A stretch of DNA of 52,406 nucleotides. Origin: Verrucomicrobiaceae bacterium (GTDB lineage Bacteria; Verrucomicrobiota; Verrucomicrobiia; Verrucomicrobiales; Verrucomicrobiaceae). The notes beneath the pieces were generated by a model. That model saw only the letters and a program-made list of their open reading frames with translations, made no database searches and had not been told where the DNA came from. Position numbers and translations under genes: made by a program. Below, in pieces: positions 42,201-50,900 of this stretch (the first letter of the stretch is position 1; each line of letters starts with the position of its first letter). The DNA lies in the NCBI GenBank assembly GCA_029865835.1, contig JARXAL010000202.1, positions 1-52,406 of the forward strand, in the 5' to 3' direction.

Positions 42201-44270
42201 ATCAACCGGGCGGAGGTGGAGCAGAGGTTGCGTGTCGCTCTGGAACAGGCGGAGAGGGCAAACCGCGCCAAAAGCAATTTCCTTGCGATCATGAGCCATG
42301 AAATTCGCACACCTCTAAGTGGCATGCTCGGGATGGCTGAATTGATGAAGATTGGCAGACTGTCCCCGGACCAGTATCAGCACTTGGACTCGATGATGCA
42401 GAGTGGAAATGCCCTCGTCTCCATCATCGACGACATTCTGGATTTCGCCAAGATTGAAGCGGACGCCATCAAGATACGCGAGGAAACCGTTGATCTGGCG
42501 TCGATGATTGACAGCGTGTTGGATTTGCTTGTCTCCCAGGCGTCCGAGAAGGGACTGGTCTTTGCCTCGATCATTGAGCCCAACATGCCTTACCAGGTGT
42601 TAGGAGACGCAGGCCGGATTCGTCAGGTGTTGATCAATCTGGTCGGCAACGCCCTGAAGTTCACCCTGGCGGGTGCGGTAACGATCCGTGTGGAAAGAAG
42701 TGGACGGTGGCTGAGTTTTAGCGTGACCGATACGGGGCGCGGCTTGACGAGGCAGGAACAGACCAAACTCTTCGAGCCTTTCACCCAAATTGACAGCTCA
42801 GACTCCAGGCGTCACGGCGGCACAGGACTCGGTCTGGCCATCTGCAAGAGGCTTGTCAGCCTGATGAAAGGCACGATCGGCGTGACAAGCCGGCGGGGCG
42901 AGGGATCCTGCTTCCGGTTCCGGATTCCCTTCCGGCAACCGCCGCAGGCCCACGAAGCAGCGACGATCGGCCTGCCTCCTGGGGCGGCGAAGATCGCCTG
43001 GGTGGCTGACCCGAGCCCGGAGCTTCGTGAATCCATTCAATGTGTTTGCCAACGCTGCGGGTTTGAGGTTCGCGAGTTTTCCACAGCTCAAACCTTGCTG
43101 CGGGCAGCGAAAGACCTTTCAAAGCCTTTTGACTTGCTGTTCATCGACGGGGCCTGGCTGTCGCCCGCCTTTCACAGGAGTTTTGTCGGCGCTTTGGGAA
43201 AACGAAGTGAAAAGAATTCCCGCGTCATCGTCACCCGGTCAAGAAAGGACAACCACGAGTTCAATGCTGTGGGCTGGCAGTTCATGCCGCGGCCTTGGCG
43301 GACCGCCTCACTGACGTCCCTCTGTCGTAACCAAACTGTCGATCCCGCTCCCCCCAAGCCTGTGAACAAAAGTTGGATTTCTCCCATTTTTTTATCACGC
43401 TTGCTACAGGGTCGTGACCACGCTGTCGATTCCTCCCCCCCCAAGCCCGTGAACAAAAGAGTGGGCATCCTAGGCCTCGATTTGCGGGTTTTAGTCGCCG
43501 AAGACAATCCCATCAATGCCACGGTGCTGACGACGATACTGGGCCACCTAGGTTGCACCTGCAAGCTGGCGAAGGATGGAGCGCAGGCCGTCGCGCTGTT
43601 CCGGGAGGAAAAGTTCGACCTGATTCTCATGGACTGCCAGATGCCGGTTCTTGACGGCTATGAGGCGACGCGTCAAATCCGGACAATTGAAGCAAAGCGG
43701 CAGAGAGGGGAACCCATCCGGATCGTGGCTGTCACGGCCAACGCCTTTGCCGAAGACCAGCAACGCTGTCTGGAGGCGGGCATGGATGATCATCTCTCCA
43801 AGCCGTTCACGCCAGAGCGGTTGAGTGCGGTGCTGCTGGCGCAAAACCCCAAGAAACCACCGAATCCACCGCTCGTTGGATCCCCGGTGCTATCCGGAGG
43901 CTTCGAAGAATTGGTTGGGATTGTGGGCATCGCAGGCGCGGGCAAGCTTGCCTCGAGGTGGGTGAAGGAGGTGCCCGAACGTTTGGCCAGGATTCGGGAT
44001 GCAATGCTTGAGGGGGACTGGAAACGGATCCGCAGGGAGGCCCATTCCATCCTCGGAACCAGCGGGCTGTTCGGATTGTCGGAACTGGAGCGCCTCGCCA
44101 GGCTGATTGAAGCCGAGATAAACGAGATGCATTATCTGTCCGCAGCTTCGATGGAAGCGTTCGAGGCCGCCATCGGAAAAGCTCAACGGGCACTCATGGA
44201 CAGGATCGACGAACCGGCCCGCGCTCAACCCGCGGAACCGGGAGCAAAGTCGCGAAAACGCCGCCTGTAG
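39246..44270 (+). CDS. Giant HNOBA-PAS-GAF hybrid histidine kinase with REC and Hpt domains
   Basis: About 1,674 residues from the ATG at 39246 (the track's GTG at 39219 overlaps H-NOX). Domains in order: HNOBA at 1-150 (LFPFHFTWDSAFRVVQCGKS, then GQLVVNDDGTGCFVGTLS and DFAPHD); PAS ~170-290; a GAF-like segment ~300-445; PAS-like segments ~455-575, 575-690 and 690-820; GAF ~835-1000; HisKA with IMSHEIRTPLSG (His ~1018). HATPase follows with NALKFT, DTGRGL and GGTGLGLAI. Next are a degenerate REC (~1250-1360, LLFIDGAW), a true REC (~1415-1535, VAEDNPIN, LILMDCQMPVLDG with Asp ~1461) and Hpt (~1550-1650, EAHSILGTSG with His ~1599). No membrane segment is seen. HNOBA with the adjacent H-NOX implies an NO-responsive phosphorelay. 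The linker before REC2 carries a duplicated PPKPVNK motif. Confidence 0.93.
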   Translation: MKLSADLLDQLFPFHFTWDSAFRVVQCGKSLAKLWPGMAGRKVSACVRIERPAQPINAKTCAQLQGSLILLAHVNESAPTLRGQLVVNDDGTGCFVGTLSLRAPEELAPLGLTLNDFAPHDPTLDFIALAQIHDATIKELTDSNAELRQIDKALRLRETEARRLATVAESTDNAVVIATASFEVEWVNRAFENLTGWTLQEIRGRNPGDLLVGKGTDLRVSKRISQNLRRGRKVKEEILNYRRDGSAYLARIEIDPIRDEAGRVTHFISLQDDVTEQWQHEKLLRMETETHSLLFKVGSSHTAIRHLLESFAVTLGASTASWWPSGRSEHAFRPELKWVEGVFLSEEELGKNGPHDKPLPIGADAKPEPQDLLPPNTLRIVTLRLPLKSGSLHMGCLTFEGAGVLPFVAGLESRFLGLGLQVGFFLDRLNAEKELRVQRSLLSLGHQFAGICTFLLHIDTLDIKWSPECDDRLGTDRVAMPETAAQLCAVMLDEKGGLALHEGIRVVALTHEPFVFACSLKCPDQPAKDVRILLSYSGEDPNDKEILGVIQDVSVFVAEQEALLRAETIAHLGSWRLDPIKGTMTCSGELRRILGWKSSLPNPRYEDWCQKIHKDDRERVILAIQGLIAHSGRVSLEHRIVGPNKSVRHLRCDAESDGIHGIVGVQLDITEIVEARHALILNEQRWQLAMENSDLGVWDWNTRNGDVIYTPKIFEMLGYQAKDWPNRFETWSSRVHPEDLAEAQKQIAACWNGTIDTYRSEYRLLCADGSWKWVRSVGRVVALDERGQPIRMLGTNMNVDGEHRVAAALKKRSKLIQDLQKMQHEFFSEHRTKNAFRSLLDIVINQTNSQYGFIAEVLSKESEAPHARCLVSSDFSWDDASRKNSNTAEASGPEVRDLNSLFEATLRTGEVVISNEMDSETHVEGSLPSHPDLHSFFSVPVFHGMEMVGLIGLANRPGGYGQEQLLDLDPVTAPLSAVIVQLRQHINRAEVEQRLRVALEQAERANRAKSNFLAIMSHEIRTPLSGMLGMAELMKIGRLSPDQYQHLDSMMQSGNALVSIIDDILDFAKIEADAIKIREETVDLASMIDSVLDLLVSQASEKGLVFASIIEPNMPYQVLGDAGRIRQVLINLVGNALKFTLAGAVTIRVERSGRWLSFSVTDTGRGLTRQEQTKLFEPFTQIDSSDSRRHGGTGLGLAICKRLVSLMKGTIGVTSRRGEGSCFRFRIPFRQPPQAHEAATIGLPPGAAKIAWVADPSPELRESIQCVCQRCGFEVREFSTAQTLLRAAKDLSKPFDLLFIDGAWLSPAFHRSFVGALGKRSEKNSRVIVTRSRKDNHEFNAVGWQFMPRPWRTASLTSLCRNQTVDPAPPKPVNKSWISPIFLSRLLQGRDHAVDSSPPKPVNKRVGILGLDLRVLVAEDNPINATVLTTILGHLGCTCKLAKDGAQAVALFREEKFDLILMDCQMPVLDGYEATRQIRTIEAKRQRGEPIRIVAVTANAFAEDQQRCLEAGMDDHLSKPFTPERLSAVLLAQNPKKPPNPPLVGSPVLSGGFEELVGIVGIAGAGKLASRWVKEVPERLARIRDAMLEGDWKRIRREAHSILGTSGLFGLSELERLARLIEAEINEMHYLSAASMEAFEAAIGKAQRALMDRIDEPARAQPAEPGAKSRKRRL
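43336..43459 (+). repeat. Duplicated linker segment with C tracts in the hybrid kinase
   Basis: Two 37-base imperfect direct repeats, 43336-43372 and 43423-43459, encode VDPAPPKPVNK and VDSSPPKPVNK between the degenerate REC and REC2. They contain C6 and C8 runs. Recombination or slippage here could change the linker or shift REC2-Hpt out of frame. Confidence 0.75.
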
Positions 44271-45085
44271 CCGATCAGTCCGATGGCACTCATGCAGAGC
44301 AGCACCCATCTGGAGGGTTCGGGAACAGTTGATAACTGAACCCCTTTCAGAGTGTCTGAAAAAGACAGGCCTGTTATGGAATAATCCACTCCAGGTGTTA
44401 GGTTGGTAAAGCGAAATTCGGCATGAGTGGCGCTCGAACTGACAGCCTCCCAATTGTCAAGTTCTGACAAGCTGAAGCTGTTTAAGCCTTTGGCGTTCTC
44501 GATTGCATCGCCTTGAGCGTTTGAAAATCCAATCATCGCTGACGCGCAAGTGAGGCTACTATTGCGGATCACCAGTTCCAAAAGGAGCGATTGCGTCGCC
44601 GTGATATCCCTTGAACGGATGTCAACGACCACCCATTTTGGAAGCTTCAGCCCAGTGAAGCTGTAGGAGAGGGTCAAATTGCTACTCGCATCAGTGGCGT
44701 TGGCAATGTGCATTGCGCCATTGAGCACAGCGAAAGAGTTACCCGTATCCGCAGCGCCAAAATACGGTCCAAAAACGACGTTTCGTCGGCCGCCTAAAAT
44801 GTCAGTTCCAATGGATTCGTCATACCCTATCGCGTTGTTGAAGTCTTGCTATCCAAAGGTATAAACGGATCCAGCCGACCTATTGCCTGGGGGGCCCTTG
44901 GCAAAATTCCCTCCTGTCCCTCCATTTGCCGTGTACTGAATCGTCGTCGTGAACGAATCGATCATGATAGAATCGGACTGACACCAGGATGATCCTGGCG
45001 AAAACAGAATGAGAAGACCTAAACCGAATAAATTTTGAAAGTATATCAACTGACTAATCGAATGAAATTTGATCGGCAACCTCAT
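44225..45085 (-). pseudogene. PEP-CTERM sorting-domain exported protein interrupted by one in-frame TAG
   Basis: Reading the minus strand from the ATG at 45085 gives a signal-peptide-like start (MRLPIKFHSISQ, then LFGLGLLILFSPGSSWCQS). After 78 codons comes a TAG (44849-44851). The same frame then continues without further stops to 44225 (QDFNNAIGYDESIG onwards). The C-terminus is a PEP-CTERM anchor: VPEPSRWVLLCMSAIGLIGY followed by RRR and a short extra tail. The ORF track shows only the two halves (44849-45085 and 44225-44728). Complete, it would be 286 codons: an exported, exosortase-processed protein. The amber codon makes it a recent pseudogene unless read through. Its end overlaps the kinase gene tail by 46 bases, tail to tail. 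No exosortase gene is in the window. Confidence 0.8.
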
Positions 45086-45198
45086 TTAAGGCTGTCATTA
45101 TGTCCGCACGCTGCGCAGTTTTGCCATGAAAACGGGTTGCACAGGTTTGGACGAAGACGGTGAGGCATGGTCACCTGGAGGGTGGCGGAACTTCGCCG

Positions 45199-45432
45199 TC
45201 AGTCATTGGAGTCACACCGCCAGTTTACAAGCATCCAAAGGCCAAGAAACATCGCCGAAGCCGACAACCAAGCCAACAGCCCGCCTAACAAGATCGCAGT
45301 CCAAGTTTCGGGCTCCGAAAGCAAACGCCATGCGCCAAAGCTCAACAACAAACCGAAAGACATCACTCCAATCAAATCCCTCGTTCGGCCAGACCTCCCG
45401 GGGGCATGGTCGGATACTCCATTTCGACTCAT
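45199..45432 (-). CDS. Small two-helix membrane protein, unknown function
   Basis: From the ATG at 45432 (preceded by GGGGG) the frame gives 77 residues with two hydrophobic helices, LIGVMSFGLLLSFGAWRLL and WTAILLGGLLAWLSASAMFL, separated by SEPET, and a basic N-terminus. The open frame begins at 45531 but the first 33 residues look like spacer. Overlapping plus-strand ORFs have no protein-like character. It lies 113 bases upstream of the PEP-CTERM remnant on the same strand. I do not recognise the family. Confidence 0.45.
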   Translation of the reverse strand: MSRNGVSDHAPGRSGRTRDLIGVMSFGLLLSFGAWRLLSEPETWTAILLGGLLAWLSASAMFLGLWMLVNWRCDSND

Positions 45433-45531
45433 GCCCCCATTTGGCCGAGGGTTTGTGCGGTTCGAGCCCAACAACACACACGAAGCCCGCCGGCTTCGAT
45501 TTTTGAACTCAAACTCATTCAGACCCCTCAA

Positions 45532-46131
45532 GGTAGATATAATGTGGGCAGAACGGATTAAAGAAACGGCACGAACATTTATTGTGGTCTAAATGAAAGC
45601 TCACTAATCGAATGGCCCCTCAGTTTGCTGGGCAAGCATGGCTTCCAGAAAAAGGTCAAGCGCACAAGGGCAAGGACGCCCCCCGCAGACGACTGAATTG
45701 AGATTTCACCGCAGACGCACTGGCGCACGGTGACCTGAGCGCCCCATCCTCATCGCCGCTAAAGTCAGTGCGGATGGAGCGCTGTTTGCGCTTGCCCGTA
45801 CTCACCTTAGCCTTGCGGCCTCACTCCGACCCTGGCGTCTACAGCGGTGCAGCGTCAGGTCATGCAGTAGAGAGGAGATACGGATTACAATGCATACGTT
45901 CCAAGCTGGCAGAGGACCAGATCCGCCTCCGCCGCCCTTAACGTGCGGGCGGACAGCCGCCCGAAGCAGGGAGATGTCCGCCATACCATGCGCCGCTGTC
46001 GCTCTCATGAAAATCAAACTTGGCTGCTAACGCTCAGTGCTTGCCTGAAATGGGAGCGTCTACTTCAGCTACCTGAATAGCTTTGTTGTGACTTTCGTTC
46101 TCCTAGAGAATGGCTCTTTGACTGTAAAAGC
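45532..46131. other. Gene-free stretch before the tRNA
   Basis: About 600 bases with no ORF of protein-like composition on either strand; the short track ORFs here (for example 45802-46017) have no recognisable domain. I see no rRNA, tRNA or repeat in it. The composition is moderately G+C-rich and it may contain decayed coding sequence. Confidence 0.4.
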
Positions 46132-46223
46132 TGGCGGAAGGGGCGGGATTCGAACCCGCGGTGAGTATTACCCCACGTTCGATTTCGAGTCGAGTGCCTT
46201 AAACCGAGCTCAGCCACCCTTCC
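46132..46223 (-). tRNA. tRNA-Ser (anticodon CGA)
   Basis: The reverse strand folds as a class II tRNA. The acceptor stem is GGAAGGG/CCCTTCC with discriminator G and encoded CCA. The D-arm is GCTGAGCTCGG...GGC and the anticodon loop CTCGAAA (anticodon CGA, reads UCG). A long variable arm follows, then the T-arm GCGGGTTCGAATCCCGC. The outermost anticodon-stem pair appears mismatched (C-A). The plus-strand ORFs crossing it are spurious. Confidence 0.95.
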
Positions 46224-46743
46224 GTCTTCGCTTTTGCGTTGAGCCGCAGAGGATAGCCGTTGCTGGAACCATTGCAAGCGGCAGGAATGCCCGCCTTTCA
46301 AACTTCCCCTCGGCCGCGCTCCGCCCCAAAAACGTGTCCAACGGCCTTTCTCACTCGTTATCACGAGGTGATTCGGCTCAGCGCCGAAAAAAAGTACGGT
46401 TCAAGTCCCATTTTGAAACCCCCATCTTGCCGATCATCTTTGCAGAGAAATCCGCAAAGGCTTGATTCATAAAGGACTGCGCACGTCTTGAGAATGATCT
46501 CGTTTTTGGTATGCCAAAGTGAGGTTTTAACGCAGAAAAAAAAAGATCGACGTGGAACGCCCCTAGCTACAACGAAAGCCTCAACAAACCCCTACCCATT
46601 GTGAAAAAGTATTTGGAGAAACACAACATCTTGTGCATGATCTAAACCGGGACATGGATATCTAGTATTTATCATGTTCGTGGCCGCTCCCAGTTCTTCC
46701 TCAAAATCCGCTTAAAACCCCTCAATTCTGTTACAAAATCGTC
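46224..46743. promoter_or_regulatory. Leader region upstream of nrdB
   Basis: 520 bases between tRNA-Ser and nrdB. The distal part shows nothing definite. The last ~125 bases are A+T-richer and contain two candidate NrdR boxes (46621-46636 and 46653-46668). No Shine-Dalgarno site directly precedes the nrdB ATG. Confidence 0.5.
46621..46668 (+). promoter_or_regulatory. Pair of candidate NrdR boxes
   Basis: ACACAACATCTTGTGC at 46621-46636 matches 13 of 16 positions of the NrdR-box consensus ACACWATATATWGTGT as I recall it. CATGGATATCTAGTAT at 46653-46668 is a weaker match (ATAT and TAGT core). The starts are 32 bases apart, about three helical turns, which is the usual spacing of paired NrdR boxes. 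They lie 75-123 bases before nrdB, consistent with NrdR repression of the nrd operon. The first box is convincing; the second rests mainly on spacing. Confidence 0.6.
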
Positions 46744-47826
46744 ATGGACAAAACCTACACCATCGGAACCCGCCAATTCGTTCTCGACCAAGACAAAGCC
46801 GAAGCCGCTTTTGCTGCCAAACGCATCATCAATGGTCGTCAGACCATGACCTTCAATCTCCTCCCCCTGAAGTATCAATGGGCCTACGATATCTACCGCA
46901 TCATGAAGGCCAATCACTGGGAGCCCGAGGACATTCAGATGCAAAAAGACGTCGAACAGTGGCGCTCCAATGACATTTCCCAGAACGAACGCTGGATCAT
47001 CATGATGGCGATCGGCTACTTCTCCGCCGCCGAAGGCATCGTCGGAGACAACATCCAGCACGTCGTCCGGGAACTCGTCACCGCTCCCGAGTTGAAACTC
47101 GTCCTCGGCCGCCATGCCCACGAAGAAAACATCCATGCGGACAGCCTCCTCTATATGATCTCCAGCCTCGGCATCAACCCGCACGAGTGCGAGGCCATGT
47201 TCGAGCAGATCCCGACCATCGTCCGCAAGAACGAGTTCGTCACCCGCCACTCGAACTCTCTTCGCCGCGCCCTCGACCTCACCCAGGTCGAAAACAAAAA
47301 GATCCTCGCCAAAAACATCTTCGTTTTCGGCCAGTGCATGGAAGGCACCCAGTTCTACGGCCTTTTTGGCATGGTCCTCAGCCTCTATCGCCAAAACAAG
47401 TTCCCCGGCATCGGCCAAATGTTCCGCTACACCCTCCGGGACGAGTCCAACCACATCGAAGTCTTCCGCAACCTGTTCATGGATCTCGTTGAAGAGAACC
47501 AGGAAATCTGGACCCCCGAGTTCCGCGAAGAACTCGTCGACACCATGCGCGAAGCCGTCTCCCTCGAAAAAGAATTCATCCGCGACTGCCTCCCCGTCAA
47601 TGCCGTCGGCCTCAGCCCCGAAGAGTTCGAGACCTACATCGACTTCATCGCCGACCGCCGCCTCGCCGGTTGCGGTTTGCCGCCCATCAACCCCGGTATC
47701 TCCAATCCGCTCCCCTGGCTCGCCGAGATGATGGACATCCGCAAAGAGCAGAACTTCTTCGAAGGCAAAGTCACCGATTACCAAAAAGCATCCTCCCTCA
47801 TCTCCGGTTCCGACGACGATTTGTGA
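46744..47826 (+). CDS. nrdB: Ribonucleoside-diphosphate reductase beta subunit, class Ic-like
   Basis: Ferritin-like metallocofactor subunit of class I ribonucleotide reductase. 360 residues with metal ligands in FSAAEGIVGDNI (Glu97), HEENIHADSLLYM (Glu128, His131), GQCMEGTQFYG and RDESNHIEVF. Two class Ic marks are visible. The first ligand is Glu97 instead of the Asp of E. coli. The residue four after His131, where class Ia has the radical Tyr, is Leu135. This implies a tyrosyl-radical-free, Mn/Fe-type cofactor as in Chlamydia, although Chlamydia has Phe there. Codon use is strongly biased to C-ending codons, unlike the glycan genes. nrdA follows downstream in the same orientation. Confidence 0.95.
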   Translation: MDKTYTIGTRQFVLDQDKAEAAFAAKRIINGRQTMTFNLLPLKYQWAYDIYRIMKANHWEPEDIQMQKDVEQWRSNDISQNERWIIMMAIGYFSAAEGIVGDNIQHVVRELVTAPELKLVLGRHAHEENIHADSLLYMISSLGINPHECEAMFEQIPTIVRKNEFVTRHSNSLRRALDLTQVENKKILAKNIFVFGQCMEGTQFYGLFGMVLSLYRQNKFPGIGQMFRYTLRDESNHIEVFRNLFMDLVEENQEIWTPEFREELVDTMREAVSLEKEFIRDCLPVNAVGLSPEEFETYIDFIADRRLAGCGLPPINPGISNPLPWLAEMMDIRKEQNFFEGKVTDYQKASSLISGSDDDL

Positions 47827-47851
47827 CCTCCACCGCCTCTCTGCCCAACTG

Positions 47852-47873
47852 GCCCGTGTTCACTCCCACGGGC
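47852..47873 (+). other. Short hairpin between nrdB and nrdA
   Basis: GCCCGTG-TTCACTCC-CACGGGC forms a perfect 7-bp stem 26 bases after the nrdB stop. No U tract follows, so it may be a processing or attenuating structure rather than a full terminator. Confidence 0.4.
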
Positions 47874-47973
47874 TCGGTCGGGCAAAAGCGTTGCCGTGTC
47901 AAAAAATGCTTCCCATCTGCTAATCTTTCCCGTCAAATTCAGTCACACACACACCCTCAGCTCCCCTCCCGCC

Positions 47974-50900
47974 ATGCTCAATAACCTGCTCCAAGAGGAT
48001 GCGCATCTCAAGCGCATCGCCAACACTCCCAAAAATCAAAAACCCCAGTTCGAATGGAGTTCCCTCGCGTCCGGCGTCGTCGGCACTGGCGGCAAATCCA
48101 TCAAAGTCCTGGTCGGAGCAGATGAACGCGACTTCGACGTCGGTGAAATCGCTGACACCGTTGGCGGTGCCATCACCGATCTCCTCCTCGCCCGTCAGAA
48201 GGAGCAGGACATCTACAACGACCACAACCGCCGCCTGGTGAAGAGCATCTCCCAGGCTGTCGTCGAGGAACTGCAATCCAAAGCCGGTGAACGGGAGGCG
48301 TCGGGAGCGCCTTCCATCAACGCACGCGAAATCCACGACGTCATCGAGCGCGCCCTCGTCCGCCAAAATGCCCACGACGTCGCTCGTACCCTCGCTGAAA
48401 AACGCAAACGCAGCGGCGACGAACTCCTCTCCGGCGTCCGCACCACCACCGCCCCCCAGCCCATCTTCGTCAACGCGAAAGTCATCCGCCGCAGCGGCCA
48501 GCTGGTGCCATGGAACCACGACAAAATTGAGATCGCTGTCCGCAAAGCCTTCCTCTCCATGGAGCTCGACTCCTCACCCGCCGTTGCCGTCGCCGAAGCC
48601 GTCAGCCGCGCCATCTCCGAAGAAAGCAAGCAGTTCGTCCACATCGAGGACGTACAAAACCTCGTCGAAGAGGAGCTCATGAAACAAGGCCACTTCAAAG
48701 TCGCCCGCTCCTACATCCAGTATCGCGCCATGCGCAACACCCTGCGTGACGCCGACGACATCCAGGAATCCATCGCCGTCTCCGAAGAGTCCGAGCAGCA
48801 GCAATCCCTCATCCTCGTCCGCACCAACGACGGAAACTCCTTCCTCTGGGACGGCCAGGACCTCAAAAAACGCATCGACTTCGCCGCCCTCGGCCTCGAT
48901 CTCTGCTTCAACCGCGCCGAGATCGAAATGGAGCTCCGCCGCTCCATCTTCTCCGAAATCACCGAGGACGCCCTCAAGACCACCATCATCCTCAATGCCC
49001 GCACCATGATGCAGCATGACGCGGACTTCGCCAAGTTCGCCGCCCGCATCCTGCTCACCTACATTTATGAGGAAGTCCTCGGCTGGGACATCGCCCGTGA
49101 CGGCATCGAAGCCCTCCCCGCCTTCCACCGCCGCGCCTTCCGCCGCAACCTCGCCCGCGGCGTCGAAATCGAGCGCATCCACCCCCGCCTGCTGCAGTTC
49201 AACCTCGACCGCCTCGCCGACGCCCTCGACCCCGCTGCCGACATGGACTTCGACTTCCTCGGCATCCAGACCCTGTACGACCGCTACCTCATCATCGACA
49301 AAAAAGCCCAGCCCTCGAAGCGCCTCGAAGCCCCCCAGCTCTTCTGGATGCGCGTCGCCATGGGCCTCTGCGTCGACGAGAAAGGCGATGCCGAAGAGCG
49401 CATCATCTCCCTCTACCGCCTCTACAAATCCCGCCGCTTCTGCTCCAGCACCCCCACGCTGTTCAACTCCGGCACCATGCACTCCCAGCTCTCCTCCTGC
49501 TACCTCTACAAGGTGGATGACAGCATCGAGTCCATCATGATCCGCGGCATCGCCGAAAACGCCTTCCTCTCCAAGTGGGCCGGCGGCCTCGGCGGCTCCT
49601 GGACCTCCGTCCGCGGCACCGGCGGCTACATCAAAGGCACCAATGGCGAGTCCCAGGGCGTCATCCCCTTCCTCAAACTTCACAACGACCAGCTCGTCGC
49701 CGTCAACCAGGGCGGCAAACGCCGTGGCTCCGGCTGCGCCTACCTCGAAGTCTGGCACAACGACATCGAAGACTTCCTGCAGCTTCGCGTCAACACCGGT
49801 GACGACCGCCGCCGCGCCCACGACCTCAACACCGCGAACTGGATCCCCGACCTCTTCATGAAACGCATGGAAGCCCGGGAAAACTGGACCCTTTTCCGCG
49901 CCAACGAAGTCCCCGATCTGCACGACCTCTTCGGCTCCGCCTTCGAAAAACGCTACGCCGAGTATGAAGCCAAAGCCGAAGCCGGCGAAATCTTCGGCCG
50001 CCAGATCCCCGCCATCGACCTCTGGAAGAGCATGCTCAAATCCATCTTTGAGACCGGCCACCCCTGGATCACCTTCAAAGACCCCTGCAACGTCCGCAGC
50101 CCCCAGGACCACGTCGGCGTCATCCACAGCAGCAACCTCTGCACCGAGATCACCCTGAACACCTCCGCAGACGAAACCGCCGTCTGCAACCTCGGCTCCA
50201 TCCTCATCGACAACCACCTCGAGGAAAACGGAGAAATCGACCACGTCAAACTGCGCGACACCATCCGCACCGCCGTGCGCATGCTCGACAACGTCATCGA
50301 CATCAACTTCTACCCCACCGAAGCCGCCAAGACCGCCAACTCCCGCCATCGCCCCATCGGCCTCGGCGTCATGGGCCTGCAATACGCCCTGTACAAAAAA
50401 GGCATCGCCTTCGCCTCCAAGGAAGGCGTCGAATTCAACGACGAATTCATGGAAGCCACCGCCTACTACGCCTATGAGGCCAGCAGCGATCTCGCCAAGG
50501 AAAAAGGCACCTACTCCACCTACAAAGGCAGCAAGTGGGACCGCGGCCTGCTCCCTCAGGACACCGTCGATCTGCTCGAAAAAGAACGCGGCCTCCCCAT
50601 CGAAGTCCCACGCGGCGGTAAAATGGACTGGTCAGGCCTCCGCGCCAAGATCGCCAAACAAGGCATGCGCAACAGCAACGTCCTCGCCATCGCCCCCACC
50701 GCCACCATCTCGAACATCATGGGTTCCTCCCCGTGCATCGAGCCCCTCTTCACGAACATGTACACCAAGAGCAATCTTTCCGGTGACTTCATGGTGCTGA
50801 ACCCCTACCTCGTCCGCGACCTCAAAAAACGCGGCCTCTGGACCCCCGAGGTCCGCGCCCGCATCAACTACACCGACGGCGAACTCGGCTCCATCGAGGA

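Noticed and set aside
46672-47784. 370-residue minus-strand ORF
   Set aside because: Antisense to nrdB; the long frame results from its extreme C-ending codon bias.
47942-47954. Short CA dinucleotide repeat upstream of nrdA
   Set aside because: Only about six units, outside the chosen coding region, with no sign of functional consequence.
48574-50382. 602-residue minus-strand ORF rich in Gly, Val, Ala and Asp
   Set aside because: Antisense to nrdA; low-complexity product of the coding-strand codon bias.
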